Made by a program: the position numbers and the translations under genes. Source: Vitis vinifera (taxonomy: Eukaryota; Streptophyta; Magnoliopsida; Vitales; Vitaceae). Taken from it: a stretch of DNA of 64,000 bases. Under the pieces are notes generated by a model, which saw nothing but the letters and a program-made list of their open reading frames with translations, had not been told where the DNA came from and ran no database searches. The stretch lies in the NCBI RefSeq assembly GCF_030704535.1, contig NC_081818.1, forward strand, positions 19,845,001 to 19,909,000. Direction: 5' to 3'. Each line of letters opens with the position of its first letter. Within the stretch, counting starts at the first letter, position 1. This document shows, piece by piece, positions 11,360 to 23,030 of the stretch.

Positions 11360-12400
11360 TCTTATTTTAAATTTTTATTTCTGCATGAGGCTTTGGTTGC
11401 TATGCATATATGCAATGCTTTGGCAAGATTGAATTTTTTTAAGAAGGGAAGGTGAGGTTGTGGCAGTCACACCATTAGAAAGTTCGGATTGGAGTGAGAT
11501 TTTCTTGAAGATGGTTACAACTTTTTTTGGGAAGGAGAAGATTCTTTTGGGGAGTCCACAGTTGCATATCAAGAAAAAAAAATGGAAGATCATGGTTGGA
11601 TATAATTTTTTGGAAAATGATATTCACAAGGGAGTTTTAAGAAAAGAAGACTCTCTTTAGGAGTCCATGAGCTGCCACTTACCATAGGAGGATTAGGAAG
11701 ACATCTTTGAAATAAAGTTTAAAAGGGGTAAGGATTCTTAAGGAAATGAGATTACTCATGGTTGAGGGGGAGATTAGGAGACTCATCACATCATTGGAGA
11801 GATAGAGTAGGTTCGAGAAAGCTTTCTCGTCATACCTCGACAAGCTTAGGTTTTTTGGGTATAACTTTCGTTACAGGTATTGGAATAAGGTAATTATTAA
11901 ATCTATGGAAAGCTAAGAGAGAGGGCAACAACTGGTCTTTTGAAAACTTCTTCTAAGTCAATCATTATAAAGGTGTAAATCTCATGACAAGGTTCGGGAG
12001 AACTTTCCCATCATATGCTGAGCAAAATTTGGTATTTTAAAGATAACTTCTACTACAGATATTGGAACGAGGTGATTTGAAGTTATAGAAAACTAAGATA
12101 AAGGGCTACAATTCATATGTTGACAATTATTCTAGAATCAATAACTATCAAGGAGAAAATCTCATGACTATGTTCAGGAGAATTTTCCCATCATATGTTG
12201 AGCAAGCTTCGGTATTTTAAAGAAAACTTTTGCTACAAATATCAGAATTAGCTATAGATATCAGAACAAGTTGATTCTTGAAGCTGTGGAAATCTAAGAT
12301 AAAGGGTTACAATTGGTTTGTTCACAACTTCTCATAAATCAATTGTTATCAATGAGAAAAATAGGTGACAAGATTTGGGTATAGGAATAACCTAATTGAA
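11360..12400 (+). pseudogene. Degraded coding-like region with 180-base tandem repeats
   Basis: Contains three consecutive similar units beginning at 11811, 11992 and 12172 (gttcgg/gttcag followed by agaa and a ttcccatcat-type core), giving a period of about 180 bases. A weaker fourth start lies near 12370. Read on the plus strand, the first unit resembles a protein segment rich in Phe, Tyr, Arg and Lys (RFEKAF, DKLRFFG, YRYWNKVI). In the duplicated copy that frame is open at 57394-57612; here it is broken by stops. I do not recognise the family; a retroelement origin is likely. Confidence 0.4.
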
Positions 12401-12519
12401 GGATTCTCTTGGTGTGGATGTTTTAGAGACTAAGAAGAGAAAAAGATGGTGGTTGCACATAGAGAGAAGGCCACATCAAAGGAAATTATCCACCCTCTCT
12501 CATTGTGGTTCAGGTAAAT

Positions 12520-12960
12520 TAAAAAGTTTGTTTAGTTTTATTTTTTATTCAAAGTTTGAAAAGATTTAATTTTGATTAGTTTTAATTTTCATTCATATTA
12601 GATTGAAACGATTTAATTTTTTCTTTAGTTTTAATTTTGATTCATATTAGATTGAAATGATTGATTTTTTATTTCATTTTTTTAGTTTTAATTTTTTTTA
12701 TTCATATTGGATGGAGAAAGTTTGAATTTTTGTTTAATTTTAATCTTGATCCATTATATTAGATTGAAAAAGTTTAAATTTTTGTTTAGTTTAGATTTGA
12801 CCCTTGTTATTAGATTGAAAGTTGGGATTTTTATGTTAAATTTGATTCTTGGCATTAGATTGATGTTAGATTGATATTAGATTTTTTAGGTTAGTTTGAT
12901 TCTTGAATTTAATTTGAAAGATAGAGTTTTTGGATACTTGTTTTCATTTTTTTTTTAATA
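12520..12960 (+). repeat. Degenerate T-rich tandem repeat
   Basis: Loose repeats of roughly 50-65 bases built on ttagttttaattttgattc and attagattgaaa. They are also present in the other duplicon copy at about 58215-58650. Noncoding. Confidence 0.5.
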
Positions 12961-13363
12961 AATATTGAAAGTTAAAATTTCTTATGTTAGTCCTTGATTG
13001 TTACTATCAATTTATGTGTTTGATTGGTCTTTGATAATTCTTGATTGATTTGATGTTAGCTTATTTGATCTAAAAATTGTTAATTCGTCACTTTGGCGAT
13101 CCTTTGCTAATTTTGATTTTTTTGAGGCCTTCGAAAAATAATGAAGATTGACCTCTACTCTCACCGATAATAATTTGGTTGGTTGTCCAAAATTTTATTT
13201 TGTGATTTTGTTTCCTTTTGGTTTGTTTCTATGTGATCCTTGCATTTTGTTATTTGCAAATTCTATATTTTCTTTTCTCTTTAAAAAGAAAACTTTTCTC
13301 AAAAAATCCTTATTAAAATTCATTTAAAAAATTCACTAAAGCCTTTAAGATCAAAGACTTTTT

Positions 13364-13365
<2 letters not shown>

Positions 13366-13444
<79 letters not shown>
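13366..13444. repeat. (TA)n microsatellite, 79 bases
   Basis: Pure alternating TA. The matching site in the other duplicon copy (59066-59083) is only 18 bases. Confidence 0.95.
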
Positions 13445-13447
<3 letters not shown>

Positions 13448-14253
13448 ACTAGATTTAATTTGGTTCACATTCTCTTCTTTATTTTCAAAATTTTTTGTTT
13501 TGAGTGGAACATGAATTCAAGCTCGTGGTCCCAAATAAATGGGTTAATTCTTATCCTTGATGAGTTCTATCAATACTCATGCGAGGTTGGGAATCCATAG
13601 GATAGATTTGTACATCAAATGGGGATTTGGTGAAACCCCTACTTGAAAATCATTTTTCAAAAACCTTTTATCGTTAGCTTATTCATTTTATTCAGTCTCT
13701 GAAAAGAAAATTCGATTTGACTTACTTAAAGTTTTTCTAAACTTTTCCAATGGTTCCATTGTGTTTTAGACTTCTTGAACTTGAATTTGGGATATCGTTT
13801 GAGTTAAAAAGCACTTTTAAAATGGAAGATATGAATGAGTCTTTTAGGCAGTTTTGTTTTCACCCAGTTTTGGACACCCTAAATGTTTTTGTAAAAATAA
13901 ATTATTATATGACTATAAGTTTATTATGATATTTTTTCTAAATTCTTGATTTCTTGAAATTGAACTTGGACACATGAAATATTAAAATATATTTTTTTTT
14001 CTAGTATGAGATATGATTTTTTTGAAGTCGTACCTATTATGTTGGACCAATTTTGGACACACAACATCTTTGTATAATTTTTTTTTTAAAAAAAATTGCA
14101 TTCCTTTTATTTTCCTTTTTATTTTATTTAGGTAAACTAGATACCTTAATTGATTTGTGTGATTTTTTTATGATTTCAGGGGACCTCTAATTATTTTAAA
14201 AAGTCTAGTTAATGGGTGTGATTGCTTTTTGATCCGTTGTGAACCTTCTAAAA

Positions 14254-14460
14254 CTTTTGTAATTCTAGAATTAATTTAAGCCTTGAATGATTGTTTGGCC
14301 ACATTGATGATAGACATAAATGTAAGAGATGTTCTGTAGAATTTTTTGTAATTCTGGAATTAATTTAAGCCTTGAATGATTGTTTAGCCATGTGGATGAT
14401 AGACTAGACATGTAGGAGATGTTCTCTTGAATTTTTTTCAATTTAATTCACATTAGATAT
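14254..14460 (+). repeat. Tandem repeat, two units of about 100 bases
   Basis: The phrase attaatttaagccttgaatg recurs about 100 bases later with the sequence around it. The same two units are at 59890-60080 in the duplicated copy. Confidence 0.7.
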
Positions 14461-15665
14461 TTTTTTAGGGTTTGTTTTGTGAGGGCTCCTATTCTTACTG
14501 AATGTTGATGATCTTGTAACGTACTTGACATATTATTTATTCTAGAGTTATTTGGCATATCTTGACTTGACTTTTGACTTGTGTTTTGTAATATAGACAT
14601 GATGAGGTTATTGTATGATTTTTTTCAATGATGAGAGATCGTTTTTAGATATCTATTTAGGATTTTTCTCATGAATGTCTCTATTCTAAGTTTGTTGAAT
14701 GTTTGAAATATGCTATCCATTTTGACATCTTTGGTTCACTTGTAAATTAATCTAACTTTGGTTGTGTTATAAACATGTCATACAAGATAGACAAGCTTTT
14801 ATTTAAGCCCTAAGACAACTTTTGGCATTTCATGTGGTTTCATTTTGTAATTATATGTTTGTTGGAAGTATGGACCTTGGCATTGTATATTATTCAAATT
14901 TCCTAACTCTAAATTAATTCAAATTATAATAGATCATGTAGAGAGTTTTGATAAGATTAATTAGTACCGCTTGAATGTTATCCCTTTTCTAGCTATATGC
15001 AAGCGCATTGTGGGTTGTGTATGCCATTGCGGTACATCCCTTGCACTTTCTACTTCTTTAGTTTTATATGTAGACCTTTTTGGGGACTTTCTAATGCACG
15101 ATATTATTTTAATTGCTTTGATTATTGCTTGATTGTTTGAATGGATCGAATGCATGTTGTATGTTATGTTTGTTAAACTAACTTTGATGTTTTCATGAAA
15201 GCACTTTGGGATGCAACCCAAGTACACTAGTCTCCTTTTGCTATATGAGTGTTTCTTTTAATATGATTGTTTTATTATAAATAGCATGTTGTTTAGCCTT
15301 AGACAAAATCATTTTTTTTCTTGGTATCCATGATTTATTAATTAATTATTATATTTCCCTCAACTTAGTCAGTAGAGACCTTTTTAAGGCTTAGGGGAGT
15401 GCTACGGCTTATCATTGTACCTTCCCAATAGGTAATCTGACCCTTAAACCTAGACTTGGCTTTTTACAGACCTACTTTTCCTTTCTAGGAGTCATACTTA
15501 GAGTTTTCTTTTTTATTTTGTTTTCTCTTTAAAAAATAAAACAAAAATAAGTGACGACTCTAAAACCTTTTCCAAAATTAATTTTTCACTAATAAAAAGT
15601 GAGTCTCGCCATTGAGTGGGAATGCACGTGATCAAGAATGCAGGTCAACACATACATCAAATTAG

Positions 15666-17377
15666 TGTTAGAAACCCTGGATTACTTCGTTTCCATTACC
15701 TAGGTCTCGTAGCGTGCATGCATCTATCTCTAGGTATCTTTAAATCTATCGTAGCAAAATAAAATGGCAAAAAAAATTAATAACTATAGATCTAGAGATT
15801 TGAAACTCATACTTGTGATTTGGATGTTCCTAAATTAAAATCCATCTGATGAAGACCATGCTTGGAAAAATTGGAGAGTCTTTCTCCTCAATCTATTGCC
15901 CATGTGTGCATCTTGTGTGATTCCCATGCACGCGACCTATGTGCATCTCGTGTGTTTCTGTGCATGCGGTCTATGCACGTCTAAGGGTTATTACCCTTCA
16001 TCCAAGGGGTCTCATACACCCAAGATCTTTCGCCCGATGACTCAAACCACAATCTTAGCACTCCAAAGTGTGGACTTTGGAAGGGAGGAGACTATGGCTC
16101 TCACTCTCTCTTTCTTTGGAGGTGGAAGACAACTCTCACCAAAAGTCATTATGAAACTCTAACCCAGAAAGGGGCATTTATAAGGTTGCCCATTGGGCTT
16201 AAGGGACTTAAGTCTATTTAAGCTTGGGCCACTTAATCTAACCTAAAATGGGTCCTAATTTATTAATTAACCACATAGGGTCATCTAATTAATCAATTAG
16301 CCCAAACCATAGACCTTGTTCACTATCCCTTGTGCAACCTTGTATAATTACCAAAATACCCTTATGAACAAGAATGAACTTAGAGCTAATTCAACCCCAT
16401 CATAAACCGTGTCATCAAGGTATATGAGCTAAGAGTAGGGTCCACTAGGACCCATAAGAGTACTAGTTCTCTTAAAGTCCAATTTTGAAATTGATTCAAC
16501 ATTCCACTAAAGAGAATCAATTGTAGTTTAATACCTTATATAAATAACAACGAGATGAATTCGGGTTCATGACCTACTATCCATTGCCTATAAACTCTCC
16601 ATGAACTGGTGTTTGTGATGGAATAAGGTAGTACTATCACCTATCAAGATTACCTCTCAAATCCTTGAATTACAGATCACACTTATTATGTGATCAGCTG
16701 ACATACTTTAACTCCAAGAAGCATATGTCAAATTCCACTAAAGGAATTACTGTGGCCATAGATTTCATGATCACATGTCCATTGGATCACCCTATGAGAC
16801 ACAATGTCTCAATCTTATGAGATATCATGGTGCCTCTATTGAGAATATTTGTTGCCACTAGCCTCCATCAACAATGACTCAATCCACAAGGATATATAAC
16901 CACTTTAAGGTCTCACCTATAAGTCAAAGCCTCCTATTGATTTTAGCATAAACTCAATATCCTCTCAAGGTTGATAGTCCATACAATATAGTAGCTTAGT
17001 GAATCATGACATTTGATAGCCTTGCATCATGATTCACCACAGGTCTAGTTTAGGGTGCATCATATATACTAGTGCACTCACCATGGGAAACCTATCCCAA
17101 CGGCCAGGATAAGTCATCCCTCTAATTAGAAGGTGGTGGACTATAGTCTCTACTAGATTGCCCAAATCCATAAACCAACTATGGATAACCTATTTACTTA
17201 CAAGAAACCTATGACTTCTATCTTCTGCGCAACTCATAATGCACCTAAGTCATGTACAATGTAAGAAACATGAGTTGAATGCTCAAATCAATGTCAATAC
17301 ACCAAATGGATAGCAAAGGGACAATTAAGTCTAACTTTGTTACATCATGTCTTGCTTTTAAGGGTTCAATCCCAATA
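15666..17377 (-). mobile_element. Second copy of the solo LTR family, reversed
   Basis: Reverse complement of the 6943-8509 LTR along its whole length with clear divergence. It ends in tgttag on the plus strand at the left and cccaata at the right, so on the minus strand it would start TATTGG, with the terminal TG changed to TA. Flanking 5-mers attag (15661-15665) and attgg (17378-17382) are a possible decayed target-site duplication. Open frames inside (for example 15896-16162) are not supported as genes. Confidence 0.65.
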
Positions 17378-18366
17378 ATTGGCCCTTAGAATGCAATGAT
17401 ATAAATCCATACATTTTTTTAGCTTTTAAAATCAATAGAGATTGGTGCTAACTTCAATTCATTGTTGCCTTCCACGTCAATCATCTTGGGCTAGCACACT
17501 AGTTTATGTAGCTAACCAACCTTCATCTAGATGGGAAAGTAAAATAGCAAGGGTGGCGGCTACTAGGCTTCAAGAATGTGTATGTGTGCCTGAATAAAGC
17601 ACAAGAGGGCTTTATATAGACCTTAGAGTCATGCTAAAAAATTACCACATCATGTTTAGTGAGCCTAACCTTATGCTTAAACCTTATGGTGCACCAAGAC
17701 CACTCAGTTCACCCTAGTTTTCTAATACACAATTAAATATGATTGCATATGTCACAAGTAGCTCAAGTGGAGACCGTTAGATGATTGGCCCTCTTGGAAT
17801 TAATTGAACATAATTAAATAATTAATCTTTATTCTACTATGCAAGATTAATCTTACTCTAACATTTTATATAAACATGAAGCAATTAATTTTTTTACTTA
17901 AATAATAATTTGTTTGGTCCATGACCTACTAAATTACATATGCTCCCCATAAATTGCTATCCATAATTTAATTAGAACTTGCTATCAATCAATTAAATTA
18001 TATCTTTATTCCATTGAGTTACAAATTTATCTTTTTTGCGATCACTTGATATTTCCTTACCTATTATGATAAAATATCAAATTCTAATTTAATGCGATTA
18101 ACATGGTCATGGATTCAATTTGATCATTCACTTTATGATTACTCAAAGGGATATACTATACCTAAAGGAATATCATGGTGTATATATTGAGCATTCACCT
18201 CACTACATGTTGAATCAATAATCTCTAACTACATGAGAATATATGACCACTTACAACCTAGACATTTTTGCTTGATGACCTATCAAGATTAAAAGCACAT
18301 GCAATATAGTAACTAGGAGATATTGCATGTCCAACTAATAGCATACATGACATGCATCTTCATACA
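17378..18366. other. Noncoding, probable LTR-like remnant
   Basis: Moderately AT-rich with no coding frame. Phrases at 18160-18330 loosely echo the LTR at 16840-17040 (cattgagcattcacc, catatgaccactt style runs), suggesting a distant relative of that LTR family. The duplication breakpoint lies inside, at 18237. Confidence 0.35.
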
Positions 18367-19250
18367 TTATTTCAATATGAAACACATACACACTAGTACA
18401 GCTACCTCAGTTCTCTTCCTATGGCGACATTGAGCTGCATGGTGTCCAGACTTGCCGCAAACAAAGCAATTACCCTTCTTATTAATAGTTGGGTTTTGGA
18501 CCTTATTTGTTGCGTTGAGCTTAGTCCTAGAGTTTTGTTTTCTGGACCTATTATTTTTGGGGTTGGGTTTTTCCTCTATTACATTAGCTTTAGAAGACAA
18601 CTCCTTAGCTTTCTCAACCTTGTCCTATTCCGGTTTTATTCCTCAATCCTAATATAGATTATGACATCTTCTAGGGACATTTGTTTCCTTTTGTGTTCAT
18701 GTTATTTTTGTAGTCTTTCCAAAACTCTAGAAAAGTCTTTACTAAGTAAGTAGCCACAAAAGGTTCAAGTAATTTAATGTCTTCAATAGCTAATTCATAA
18801 ATCAACAAGTGGTAATCATGGATTTCAAATGATACACCTCAATCCTTGGTCATTTGGCAATTTCTAAAATTCCTTATGGTATATTTTTGAGTTCCTACAT
18901 TTTCTAAGATATATTTTTTATGCATTGCATCCCAAATTTCTTTGGCAATCTTATATTGGCAATAAATATCAAATAATTTATTCGTGAGAGTACGAAGAAC
19001 AGCATGCCTAACTTGTTTATTTCAAGTTTCCTAGGTAGGCAACAATTCAGAACCATCTTTTGGTTTTGGGTCAGTCAAAATGTGTCCCAAGTTCACTACA
19101 TCTATTGCCAAGAAGACCATTTCCTTGCTATCTCTTGAAGAATGTCCCATTAAAGGAATCAATCTTAGAGGTGTCAGGACATGTGTGAACTAGGGATGCT
19201 TCCATTTGATCTACTTTAAGATTGTTATTTTAAGGGTATAAGGAAGACAA
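18367..19250 (-). pseudogene. Copia B gag remnant
   Basis: On the minus strand the order is a UBN2-type gag segment (AKEIWDAMHKKYILE, read from about 18900-18957), then a basic linker, then an intact zinc knuckle CFVCGKSGHHAAQC (CX2CX4HX4C) near 18430-18470. Stops and frameshifts interrupt the gag. The last part is nearly the same as 40340-40800, so both are pieces of one copia family. No integrase or reverse transcriptase remains here. Confidence 0.75.
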
Positions 19251-20229
19251 TGATATTGACCTAGCCCAAAACAAGTAAGAAAAGAACAGGAAAATAAGTA
19301 GTAACTTATTATATTTATCAACTAAAGCGTGATGAGCACTATCCTTAAAGTAGATCCACTATCCTCAAGTCGAGCTCGATGCACTAGGAAACTGGTGGTC
19401 TACTTCCAAGATTTAACAACTAGTGGGATCTCGTCTTAGGTGCACTTGGTAGACAAGATTTGTACAACTCAGATTTGAATGAAATTAGACTTCAAGTAGG
19501 TGTAGGAACCATAGGGAAGAATGTAGTTATTGTTGCGTAGACCCTGTTGTAGTGAAGAATGCAGTCTCAAGTATGAAGTAGGTACAATTAAAGCTCGAGG
19601 TTGTTGTTATTGTGATTTGTGAACAGGCAGGGATATATAGTAGAATAGAAAGAGAAGTCTTTGGAGGCAGAATAGAGAATGACGGAAGGCTTTGGAGAAT
19701 GAGAGAGAACAAAGAAGAAGAGAACTCTTGAGAGTTTGAAGTGTTGAGAACTGAGAACGGGTCTTTCCCATAGAATTGGAACCACTAACGCAGTCCCAAC
19801 GGGTCTCTCCCATGAAAACGGATCCACTAACTGAGACTAACTACCTAATCTCTCAGAAGAAAACGCCCCACTCTAAGAAGACTTAACCAATCAAAATACT
19901 AAGTCAAAAAAAAAAATAATAACATAATAAATTAAAAATTAATTTTATTTGAATTTTGTAAAAAATAACCAAACTCACTTGTACACAAAAGGAGACGCCC
20001 CACATAGAATGTATGTGTAGACGTGACGTGCAATAAGGAATCTTGGCCTAAATCGCCTAAAACCGCACTCAAAGGGGCTTAGCCCCATGGGCACACAAGG
20101 CTCTCCTACACCTCTCCACTAGCCCATTAGGCTAAGGAAAGTGAGTTAATTAATATACCCAGTAAAGGTGTTCCTCTTTTTCCTATGTGGGACAAGCTAA
20201 AATACCAAACTTAACTATACACTCTTCCT
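19251..20229. other. Noncoding, possibly copia B 5' region
   Basis: Upstream, in element sense, of the gag remnant. It may include the leader and LTR, but I could not find a primer site or LTR ends. Three overlapping minus frames at 19527-19827 look like chance. 19860-20220 is simple noncoding sequence. Confidence 0.3.
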
Positions 20230-20500
20230 ACACATAGAATTTAGTCGTTTCTATAAGTCTTTGTAGAGCCAAAATTTGGCAGGTGAAGGTGTATAGTTAC
20301 TATCATGGTAGGTTCCACATCTAAAGACATGATCTATACCTATGGTTTTGTTTTGACCACAATAGTAGACCTATATTTTCTACAGATATGGGATTTTATG
20401 GATTAAGTTTTTCTATTTGCTATCATAACTCATAAGGCTCGTATAAAAGGGGAGACTTATTATTACCCCAATTTTAACACCTTAATAGCTTCTAGAGAGT
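20230..20500 (+). repeat. Diverged beta/alpha fragment
   Basis: Aligns with 2260-2830 and then the first 90 bases of block alpha, with many mismatches. It marks the older module junction upstream of GLP2. Confidence 0.6.
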
Positions 20501-21066
20501 TCTATCCCACCTGTAGCTTTTATAGATATTTCTTATGTGGTTGCACCAAGTCCTGGATGCTTAACAAAACCAAAGTGTGGACAATAAGGTTATGTTTAGT
20601 AAGGGTTCTAATATAACAATTTTATGTTTTTTCACATGAAGAAAACATAAAAACATATTTAGTTTGTCAATTCTTAAAAATGAGGTTTTTTAACATTGTT
20701 TTAAAAATAAGATGTTTTCTTATAATATATTTAAATTGTTTTTAATTATTTTTAGAATGTGTTTAAAATAATAATTGTGTAAATATAAAGAATGATTGAA
20801 AATAAAATTTATTTTTAAGAAATATTTGAAAATACACAAAAATACACGAATTCTTATTATTTAAAATAACATAAAATTGTTCTTGAAAAATATTAATTAG
20901 TACTATTTGTTAGAGTTTAGTGACCTGAATTCTATTTGGTCCAACACAAAAAGTTTGCGGTGTGACATATGTGGTGAAACTAAATTTATGATATTTTTAG
21001 GGGATATGTAGTGGTAGCGGAGGGATTGGGTAAATATGATGGACCTATTTTATTAATTTATCTCCC

Positions 21067-21115
<49 letters not shown>

Positions 21116-23030
21116 TGATATATAGGATTAAAGGTCATGATACTTATGCCTATGTAGTAGCCGCTTGCATCTCTCCCCTCTTGTACCAAATTTTGGCATA
21201 GTGAATTTTCTTCTCCTCTACTTGTGGTTTTTCCCGTCTAGGGTTTTCCACATAAATCTTTATGTTTTTGTTCTGTATTATTTTTTATTGTTTATTTTTG
21301 TTATTTTGTAACACTATTTTCAAAATCATTGACAAATAAACCTTATGTCACCATTCAATTATTTTTTTCTTTCAATTCTTCTCTTCATTCAAATTTTAGG
21401 TTTTGAGATCTACTTTTTGATGAAGTTGAAAAAATAAAATAAAAAACCCGAAAAGCCTTAAGCAAAAAAAATGAGAATTTAGAACTAGTTTGATAATGTG
21501 ATTTAAAAATAGTTTTTGTTTTTAAAAACATAAATATATTTTTGATAAGTTTATAGCATATATTGTTCGAATGTTGTTCTCTATTTCCAATTTTCAACAA
21601 CAAAGTGAAATAGAAAACAATCTTTTGAGAACAAGAGGAAGTTGTTTTACTTGTTTAAAAAACTATATATAATTAAAAAAACTATAAAAAGAAAATAAAG
21701 TTGAATACAATGGTTTTCTTCTTCTCTCTTCATGACCTAATACCAATACTAGAAATTTTCAAGTATGATATTCCTTAGAGTTATACATTTTTTAAAAAGT
21801 TCTTTCAACTTCTTTTAAATTTTTTATTAAATAAATAAATTTCAAATTTGGTATACTTAATATATAAAATTTTTATTAATTTATAAAAATAATTTAAAAC
21901 TCAAAATGAATTTAATTGGTACTAAAATGTTATGAAACCTATTCACATTAAAAAGTCAGAGACCAAAATTCATTTTGAATGACTTGAGTAGTTTTTTATT
22001 TACATATAATCATATTTTTGTGAAAATTTTTCAGTAGGCAAATAAACTTCAAATCAAACAAAACTTAATGTGTTAGATGCATTAACGAATCTACTAATTT
22101 TTTAAAATAATTTGAAACTCAAATAATGATTTAATTAATATTAGAAATTTATGGACAAAAATTGTTTAGAATGATTTTATTGTTTCTCTTCTATATAGAA
22201 CTATATTCTTTTAATTTTTTTCACTAAATAAATAAACTTTAAATTAAGCAAGATTTAATGTATTGGATTCATTATAAGTTGAATAATTTTAAAAATAATT
22301 TCAAACTCAAATAGTAATCAAATTAATATAAAAAAATTATGAATAAATGTTGGACCATAATGACTATTATTTTTTTAAGTAAATATTGATATATTTATAT
22401 ATTTATAAATTTTCTTATTAGAGATATGAACTTATGTCACACTTTGTATTCAATTTATTCATGACTTTAATAATTTTAAAAAATAATTTGAAATTCAAAA
22501 GCTAATCCAATTAATTTTTGACTTATTTACATGTTAAACAAATTAAACTTATTTGTTTTAAAATTAATTTTAAATAAAATATTATTAACAATTTTTATTT
22601 TAAAATTATTAATATTCATTTAATAACAAAAAAAAAGAATTATGCTTTTATGAAAAGGAGTAGTATATTTTTCTAAAAAGAATATAATTTATGATTTTAT
22701 TATAATATTTCTTTTCATATTTTACTAAAAATAAGATTTATTCATAATTTATTTGTAATTATAATTCTAATTTTATTTTTAATAAGACTTTAATTAACCT
22801 TTATGTTTTTACAAAATAAAAATAGAAAAACTATTTTTGAAAACAACTTATGTTTTTTTTTCTTTTTTCTTTTTTTAAGTTTTTGAAAAATGTTTTTAAA
22901 TAACACTTGTCACACATCCTTATTTTTATAAAAAATACAAAAAAAAGAAAAAACTGTTTTTTTATTTTAACTTAAAAATTGTTTTCGAAAACTAGTATTA
23001 GAAAACATGATATTAGAACCACACTTCCTT
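20501..23030. other. AT-rich intergenic sequence
   Basis: Long A/T-rich stretch without coding signal. It contains a pure (TG)22 microsatellite at 21071-21114. The 72-codon minus frame at 21385-21603 is low complexity and not a gene. Confidence 0.6.
21071..21114. repeat. (TG)22 microsatellite
   Basis: Uninterrupted 44-base TG run. Confidence 0.97.

Larger units (their letters stand above)
12961..15640 (+). mobile_element. Probable Gypsy-type LTR end
   Basis: Noncoding stretch ending in a phrase typical of plant Ty3/Gypsy LTR ends: a segment around 15370-15440 (cagtagagacc, ggggagtgctacggct), then gtgacgactc at 15551-15560. The last resembles the tggcgactcc junction and primer site of Tat/Ogre-like elements. 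No Gypsy polyprotein follows; a different LTR begins at 15666. Assignment rests on remembered family sequence, so the left boundary is unknown. Confidence 0.4.
1..18237 (+). repeat. Segmental duplication, left copy
   Basis: Collinear with 46057-63873 in the same orientation. Base 1 aligns to 46057, the GLP1 exon 2 aligns to GLP5, and the match ends at 18237/63873 in a shared acatgag. Most 60-base lines differ at none to a few positions. The larger differences are a roughly 308-base deletion in the right copy inside the solo LTR and changes in microsatellite length. The left edge is set by the window, so the true duplicon is probably longer. Confidence 0.93.

Noticed and set aside
14961..15227. 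88-codon minus frame, longer in the copy at 60534-60908
   Set aside because: The two copies differ in start, end and internal sequence; it sits in probable LTR sequence and no domain is seen.
19527..19827. Three overlapping minus-strand frames
   Set aside because: Three frames open at once in a low-complexity stretch indicates base composition rather than coding. No family resemblance.
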